A stretch of 9,751 nt of DNA, from NCBI GenBank assembly GCA_900544465.1, contig UQVT01000061.1, forward strand, positions 1 to 9,751, given 5' to 3'. Under the pieces are notes generated by a model. The model was not told where the DNA came from and did not search any database. It saw only the letters and a program-made list of their open reading frames with translations. This stretch comes from an uncultured Collinsella sp. Its GTDB lineage: Bacteria > Actinomycetota > Coriobacteriia > Coriobacteriales > Coriobacteriaceae. Numbering within the stretch: the stretch's first letter is position 1; every line of letters starts with the position of its first letter. The position numbers and the translations under genes are program-made. Positions 5,915 through 9,751 of this stretch are shown here, piece by piece.

Positions 5915-7315
5915 ATGGCTTCTTCTGATGCAACACAACGAGCAGTCCTTGCCGGACTTTCGTGCGGGATCGGCCTTGCCGCTCCCGTGGTTATGTATGC
6001 CGCGACGCTGCCGTTTTCGTCGGTGAACGAGACGGTCGTGGCGGGTGCGGTTCCCTTCGCCGTGGGCGCGGTGGCGGGCGTGGGTATCTATGCCGCCTCG
6101 CTGGGTATCTCCGAGTACCGTGCGCAGCGTGAAGAGCGTCTGTTCCAGCCTGATGCCATGGGCGGTGCCGCCAATCTCAATCAGCATCAAAGCGAGTTCA
6201 AGACCGCCTCGATTCCAGCTCAGCAGCAGGATGCGACTCCTTACGCTGCGGCTTCTGCTTCTCAGGCTCAGGCGGAGCAGTCTACCTCGGCATTCCTTTC
6301 CGGCCTGACTGGTGCGTTCCAGCGCCGTCATGCCGATGATGGTGTCCCTACCATCGCTCGAGCCGCAGATGCCATGGACGAGGCCGAGGCTTGGTCCATG
6401 ATCGACAGTATGCTCGACGACGATTCGCCGGTGAGCTGCGACCCTGCACACTCGCGCGACGTCTATCAAGTCGCCATCGACGAGCTCACCAACGGCGGGC
6501 AGACCGGCTCCTTCAATCGCGACGACATCGCCGCCGCGGCACGTGCCGTGTCTGGTTCCCAGGCCGCCCCTGCGGGCAGCACGGCGGCTTTCGTGGCACT
6601 CGTTGCCAACGCGGCAGCCAATAACGCCTACAACGCTACCTCGGCGGACGCGAACGCTTCTGCCGACAATTCGTACGTTGATGAAGCCATGACTGCGGAC
6701 GAGGAGGCCGTTGCCGCCCGCCGTGCCGCCGAAAGCTCGCTTTGGGGCGCTCCTGCCCAGCAGCAGGCGGCTGAGGCTGCGCCGTACAATGCAAACCTCG
6801 CCAGCATGCCTATCATCTCCGGTGCCGTGGACATCGATCTCGATGACCTCGATGAGCCTGCAGCCATCACCGCATCGATTGATGCCCAAGATCGCATCGA
6901 CACCGGCGACCTTCCGGACGCCTCGCTCGAGGTTGATGTTCCCATGGCCGATTACTCGGGCCACGAGGACATGTGGGCCGCCGCCACCGCGATTCTGGAT
7001 GAGATTGACGAGCCTGCTCCTGTTGCAGTCCCCACTCCCGTCGCTGCCCCTCAGCCTGCTGCCCCCGCCTATGTCGGCCGTCACAGCGCTGTGTTCCCCG
7101 AGGATACCGCCCGTATCTCGCGCGAGAGCATCGAGCGAGCCGAGGCTATTGCCGCCGGCATTATGGAAAATCGTCGTCACGAGCGCGTCAATCAGATCCT
7201 CGAGGAAGAGATCGAGCGCCTGCAGTCCTCTACCGCCAAGCGTACGGGTCGTGCCTATCTGAGCGTAATCGAGGGCGGTACCGCCAGCTTCGCGCCGCTC
7301 CGCGCGGAGGCATAA
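5915..7315 (+). CDS. Unrecognised membrane-anchored protein with long acidic tail
   Basis: The product has 466 residues and I do not recognise the family. Two hydrophobic helices (about 10-32 and 41-64) are joined by a short loop, LPFSSVNET. The positive EYRAQREER after the second helix suggests a hairpin with both ends in the cytoplasm. Residues 75-390 are rich in Ala, Asp, Glu, Ser and Pro, with acidic patches such as MLDDDS and DIDLDDLDE, and are probably largely disordered. A Pro/Ala/Val linker precedes a charged helical segment (about 400-438) containing RRHERVNQILEEEIERLQ, likely a coiled coil. The last 25 residues, around AYLSVIEGG, form a short conserved-looking tail. Only 7 bases separate it from the VanZ-like gene, so they are probably co-transcribed. 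A role as a scaffold or envelope partner would be guesswork. Confidence 0.85.
   Translation: MASSDATQRAVLAGLSCGIGLAAPVVMYAATLPFSSVNETVVAGAVPFAVGAVAGVGIYAASLGISEYRAQREERLFQPDAMGGAANLNQHQSEFKTASIPAQQQDATPYAAASASQAQAEQSTSAFLSGLTGAFQRRHADDGVPTIARAADAMDEAEAWSMIDSMLDDDSPVSCDPAHSRDVYQVAIDELTNGGQTGSFNRDDIAAAARAVSGSQAAPAGSTAAFVALVANAAANNAYNATSADANASADNSYVDEAMTADEEAVAARRAAESSLWGAPAQQQAAEAAPYNANLASMPIISGAVDIDLDDLDEPAAITASIDAQDRIDTGDLPDASLEVDVPMADYSGHEDMWAAATAILDEIDEPAPVAVPTPVAAPQPAAPAYVGRHSAVFPEDTARISRESIERAEAIAAGIMENRRHERVNQILEEEIERLQSSTAKRTGRAYLSVIEGGTASFAPLRAEA
7298..7310 (+). promoter_or_regulatory. Palindrome covering a GGAGG site before the VanZ-like gene
   Basis: CTCCGCGCGGAG (7298-7309) is a perfect 12-bp palindrome at the end of the upstream gene. 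Its right half overlaps GGAGG (7306-7310), the only ribosome-binding-like sequence before ATG 7323, at a long 12-base spacing. Ribosomes finishing the first gene could open it, which would couple translation of the two genes. This is inference. Confidence 0.4.
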
Positions 7316-7322
7316 CTTCTGC

Positions 7323-7772
7323 ATGGTTAAGATCAATCGAAAATGGGCGGTTGTAACCTGCCTGATGGCGCTCTTGATCTGGGGCAATTCGCTGGTTCCC
7401 GGCTCGGGGTCGGGCTCGCTGAGCCTAACGGTCATGGAAGCTATCCGCTGTTTCCTGCACGGCGTGGGACTTCCATATGAATGGGTGACCAACTTTGTTG
7501 TTCGCAAGTGCGCGCATTTTACCGAGTATATGGTGCTCGGCATTCTGGCAACGCACGCCTTTGATTTTGAGGGCCGGCGCACCTTTGACGTGCTGCTGCC
7601 CACGGCGGTGTTCCTGCTGCTGATTCCCTCGATCGACGAGACGATTCAGCTCTTTGTGCCGGGACGCGCCGGCATGATCACCGATGTGATGATCGACTGC
7701 TGTGGAGCGGCAACGGGCGTTGTGCTCCGATATCTCTTACAGTCGCTGATGTACGCCAAAAAGGCCGCCTAG
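7323..7772 (+). CDS. VanZ-like family membrane protein
   Basis: This is a small membrane protein of 149 residues, a usual size for stand-alone VanZ-like proteins. The family signatures are in order: RKCAHFTEYMVLG (61-73), IDETIQLFVPGR (104-115), then a polar-to-glycine stretch DVMIDCCGAATG (121-132). Hydrophobic helices lie at about 8-25, 68-80, 88-103 and 121-140. VanZ itself gives low-level teicoplanin resistance in some van clusters, but most chromosomal homologues have no known function. There are no van genes here. It follows the unrecognised membrane protein gene by 7 bases, so both probably act in the envelope. The stop codon lies inside the terminator stem. Confidence 0.92.
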   Translation: MVKINRKWAVVTCLMALLIWGNSLVPGSGSGSLSLTVMEAIRCFLHGVGLPYEWVTNFVVRKCAHFTEYMVLGILATHAFDFEGRRTFDVLLPTAVFLLLIPSIDETIQLFVPGRAGMITDVMIDCCGAATGVVLRYLLQSLMYAKKAA

Positions 7773-7804
7773 GACGTATTGTTTGGTCCTAGGCGGCCTT
7801 TTTT
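7758..7804. terminator. Strong bidirectional terminator between convergent genes
   Basis: Bases 7758-7775 pair perfectly with 7786-7803, an 18-bp stem with a 10-base loop. The plus-strand copy ends in TTTTTT. The minus-strand copy also ends in TTTTT. It therefore can stop both the VanZ operon and the sugar kinase gene coming from the right. The VanZ-like stop codon (7770-7772) is inside the left arm. Confidence 0.95.
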
Positions 7805-7821
7805 ATTTGAGGGCTTATATG

Positions 7822-7872
7822 GGGCGTGGTGGCGTCGTTCCGTAGGTTAGATTTGCAGAGCGCGCCACGCCC
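7822..7872 (-). other. Inverted repeat after the sugar kinase gene
   Basis: GGGCGTGG (7822-7829) is the perfect inverted complement of CCACGCCC (7865-7872), with a loop of about 35 bases. It would form in the 3' end of the sugar kinase transcript just before the terminator, and could protect that end from decay. It has no T-run of its own. Confidence 0.35.
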
Positions 7873-7886
7873 TGTGGGTGCGTCTG

Positions 7887-8777
7887 CTACTGAAGCGCCT
7901 GTGCGCCCAGGGCCAGGCAGCCCATGATGCCCTGCTTGCCCTCGAGGCTGTTGTTGACAATGTAGGTATCGATGTCGTTGACCTCGGGCGTGACGATATA
8001 GCCGTTGAGCATTTCGGCGCACTTTTTGCGTGCGAGCGGCACGATGGGGGTGTGGTCGGCCACGCCGCCGCCGATGATAATCTTTTGCGGTGCGTAGCAC
8101 AGCGTGTAGGTCATGAGCGCCTGTGCCAGATAGCCGGCGAGCAGGTCCATGGCCTCCGGGTCATCGGCCATGTCTCCGGCGCTCTTGCCATCCCAGCGCT
8201 TTTTAACGCCGGGGCCGGCGATGAGGCCCTCGAGGCAGTTGTCGTGGAAGGGACAGGCGCTATGCTCGCCGATGGTGTCGCGCGGGTCACGCGTGACCAG
8301 GATGTGGCCGGCCTCGGGATGCATCATGCCGTGCACGAGCTTACCGCCCGAGAGCACGCCGGCGCCCACGCCGGTACCGATGGTCAGGTAGACCACGTCG
8401 GTGAGGCCCTTGGCGCAACCAAACGTGACCTCGCCCAGGCAGGCGACGTTGACGTCGGTATCGTAGCCGCAGGGGATATTGAGCTCGTTTTGGATAGTGC
8501 CCAGCAGGTCAAAGTAGCGCCATGCCGTTTTGGGCGTCTCCAGGATCTTGCCGTATTGGGGTGAAGCGGGGTTGACTGCGGTGGGGCCAAATGCGCCGAT
8601 GCCCAGCGCGGCGATGCCCTTGTCGGCAAACCATGCGTTGACGACCTCGACGGTCTCCTGCGGAGTCGTGGTCACGATCTGCTCACGCTCCAGGACCGTG
8701 CCGTCTGCATAGCCCGTGGCGCAGACCATCTTGGTGCCGCCGGCCTCGAGCGCTCCGATAAGTTGCTGCTCTTCCAT
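7887..8777 (-). CDS. ROK-family sugar kinase, probable fructokinase
   Basis: This kinase phosphorylates a hexose with ATP in the cytoplasm, most likely fructose to fructose-6-phosphate. The product has 296 residues. GALEAGGTKMVCA (8-20) is the ATP phosphate-binding loop. TDVN (107-110) holds the likely catalytic Asp108. LTIGTGVGAG (131-140) is the second phosphate motif. The zinc site is formed by His158, in HPEAGH, and Cys175, His178 and Cys181, in CPFHDNCLEG. This CPxHxxC form and the overall sequence resemble Bacillus GmuE/YdhR fructokinases more than glucokinases or ROK repressors, and there is no DNA-binding domain. ATG 8777 is preferred over an upstream in-frame start at 8867 because AGAGGA lies a few bases before it and the family begins there. 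No transporter or hydrolase gene lies beside it to confirm the substrate. Confidence 0.93.
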   Translation of the reverse strand: MEEQQLIGALEAGGTKMVCATGYADGTVLEREQIVTTTPQETVEVVNAWFADKGIAALGIGAFGPTAVNPASPQYGKILETPKTAWRYFDLLGTIQNELNIPCGYDTDVNVACLGEVTFGCAKGLTDVVYLTIGTGVGAGVLSGGKLVHGMMHPEAGHILVTRDPRDTIGEHSACPFHDNCLEGLIAGPGVKKRWDGKSAGDMADDPEAMDLLAGYLAQALMTYTLCYAPQKIIIGGGVADHTPIVPLARKKCAEMLNGYIVTPEVNDIDTYIVNNSLEGKQGIMGCLALGAQALQ

Positions 8778-8815
8778 AATATTCCTCTCACTGGGACGAG
8801 TTGCTCCATGACTAA

Positions 8816-8843
8816 AGTATAGAGCTCTAAACCATTTAAGAAA
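8816..8843 (-). promoter_or_regulatory. Possible promoter of the sugar kinase gene
   Basis: On the minus strand TATACT (8821-8816) follows TTTCTT (8843-8838) by 16 bases. The -10 box is good and the -35 box is weak. It lies about 40 bases before the start codon, just downstream of the aminotransferase terminator, so the kinase is probably transcribed separately. Confidence 0.5.
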
Positions 8844-8850
8844 GCGCCAT

Positions 8851-8893
8851 AAAAAGAAGCCTCGCAACGCGGCAGGCGGTGCGGGGCTTCTTT
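8851..8893 (-). terminator. Intrinsic terminator of the aminotransferase gene
   Basis: Bases 8853-8866 pair with 8880-8893, a 14-bp stem with one wobble pair and a 13-base loop. On the minus strand it runs into TTTTTAT. It begins about 25 bases after the aminotransferase stop codon. Confidence 0.88.
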
Positions 8894-8918
8894 AGTTACT
8901 TTAGTTGCCGGGCCGTCC

Positions 8919-9751
8919 TTACCCGCGCGGTTTGATTTTATCACGCAGGGACTTGAGGTTCTCCAGTGCCGCGTTAAGCGTCTCGTCTCGCTTGGCAAAG
9001 TGGAAACGAATCAGGTGGTTGACGGGCTCGCGGAAGAAGCTCGAGCCGGGCACGGCGCCCACGCCCACCTTAGACGCGAGGTCCTCGCAGAATTCGAGGT
9101 CGCTGTCATAGCCAAACTCAGAGATGTCCATCATGACGTAGTAGGCGCCCTGCGGCACGTTATGCTCAAGACCGATGCTGTCGAGTCCCTGGCAGAACAG
9201 GTCGCGTTTGGCGGCATAGAGGTCAAGGACCTCATCGTAATAGCTGTCGTCGAAGTTGAGGGCGGTGACGACGGCTTCCTGCAGGGGAGCGGCGGCGCCC
9301 ACGGTGAGGAAGTCGTGGACCTTTTTGATGCGCTCGGTGATTTCGGCAGGGGCGATAGTGTAGCCCAGACGCCAGCCGGTGATGGAGTAGGTCTTGGACA
9401 GCGAGCTGCAGCTGATGGTGCGCTCGAACATGCCAGGCAGCGTGGCCATGTAGACGTGCTCATGGGGTGCGTAGACGATGTGCTCGTATACCTCGTCGGT
9501 GATGCAATAGGCGTCGTACTTTTTGCAGAGGTCGGCGATAAAGGTGAGCTCCTCGCGCGTAAAGACCTTGCCGCAGGGGTTGGAAGGGTTGCACAGGACG
9601 ATGGCCTTTGGGTCGTTGTCGCGGAAGGCCGCCTCGAGGACCTCGCGGTCGAAGTCAAAGGTGGGCGGGTTGAGCGGCACATAGATGGGCTCGGCTCCCG
9701 AGAGAATGGTGTCAGCGCCGTAGTTCTCGTAGAACGGCGAGAAGATGACGA
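8919..9751 (-). CDS. Class I/II PLP-dependent aminotransferase (5' end outside window)
   Basis: This is the C-terminal 276 residues of a fold-type I aminotransferase, which moves an amino group between an amino acid and a keto acid using pyridoxal phosphate. The frame stays open to the window edge, so roughly 115-120 N-terminal residues are missing. In order the visible part shows FYENYGADTILSGAEP, where the Tyr region faces the cofactor; the NPSNPCGK motif; DEVYEHIVY with the Asp that pairs with the pyridine nitrogen; and SSLSKTYSITGWRLGY with the Schiff-base lysine (codon 9393-9395). IRFHFA near the end has the substrate-carboxylate Arg. The spacing and wording resemble the aspartate, kynurenine or methionine aminotransferase branch. 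The exact substrate cannot be read from the sequence. An internal GTG at 9680 is not the true start, because conserved sequence continues upstream of it. Confidence 0.95.
   Translation of the reverse strand, partial: VIFSPFYENYGADTILSGAEPIYVPLNPPTFDFDREVLEAAFRDNDPKAIVLCNPSNPCGKVFTREELTFIADLCKKYDAYCITDEVYEHIVYAPHEHVYMATLPGMFERTISCSSLSKTYSITGWRLGYTIAPAEITERIKKVHDFLTVGAAAPLQEAVVTALNFDDSYYDEVLDLYAAKRDLFCQGLDSIGLEHNVPQGAYYVMMDISEFGYDSDLEFCEDLASKVGVGAVPGSSFFREPVNHLIRFHFAKRDETLNAALENLKSLRDKIKPRG

Noticed and set aside
5852..7603. Minus-strand open frame of 583 codons across the membrane protein and VanZ-like genes
   Set aside because: It spans two plus-strand genes with better starts and coding signals, and its translation has no recognisable domain.
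7323..7772. Glycopeptide-resistance locus
   Set aside because: Only a VanZ-like gene is present, with no vanH, vanA/B, vanX or regulators. The family occurs widely without resistance.

Overview
The window reads as chromosomal housekeeping DNA from a GC-rich, gut-type actinobacterium. The style of the proteins and the codon use suggest a Coriobacteriia member close to Collinsella; this is inferred from general familiarity, not from a search. There are five complete protein genes and one partial gene. I see no rRNA, tRNA, CRISPR array, integrase or insertion-sequence transposase.

Layout from left to right. Positions 1-422 are non-coding: a very GC-rich hairpin at 47-79, then a more AT-rich leader with small palindromes. 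argS (arginyl-tRNA synthetase, 423-2276) follows with a good ribosome binding site and ends in a clear intrinsic terminator. A gap of about 700 bases then separates argS from rho. It is not empty: it holds two long imperfect hairpin elements (2402-2549 and 2622-2781). Their central cores are related and their symmetry axes fall at the same core position, but their outer arms differ in sequence while remaining self-complementary. A pseudoknot-capable segment (2795-2849) and a probable rho promoter and leader come next. rho (3064-5601) encodes a termination factor with a normal C-terminal motor but a disordered, charged N-terminal extension of about 420 residues. A terminator closes it.

A probable two-gene operon follows on the plus strand (5915-7772). 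It encodes an unrecognised protein with a two-helix membrane hairpin and a long acidic, alanine-rich tail ending in a predicted coiled coil, then a VanZ-family membrane protein. The operon ends in an 18-bp stem terminator that overlaps the vanZ-like stop codon and can serve both strands. The right end is on the minus strand: a ROK-family fructokinase-type sugar kinase (7887-8777) with its own promoter, and upstream of it the 3' part of a class I/II aminotransferase (8919 to the window edge) with its own terminator.

Functionally the genes cover translation (argS), transcription termination (rho), sugar phosphorylation and amino-acid metabolism. They do not form one pathway. The least explained parts are the hairpin pair between argS and rho, the Rho N-terminal extension, and the membrane protein paired with the VanZ-like gene.
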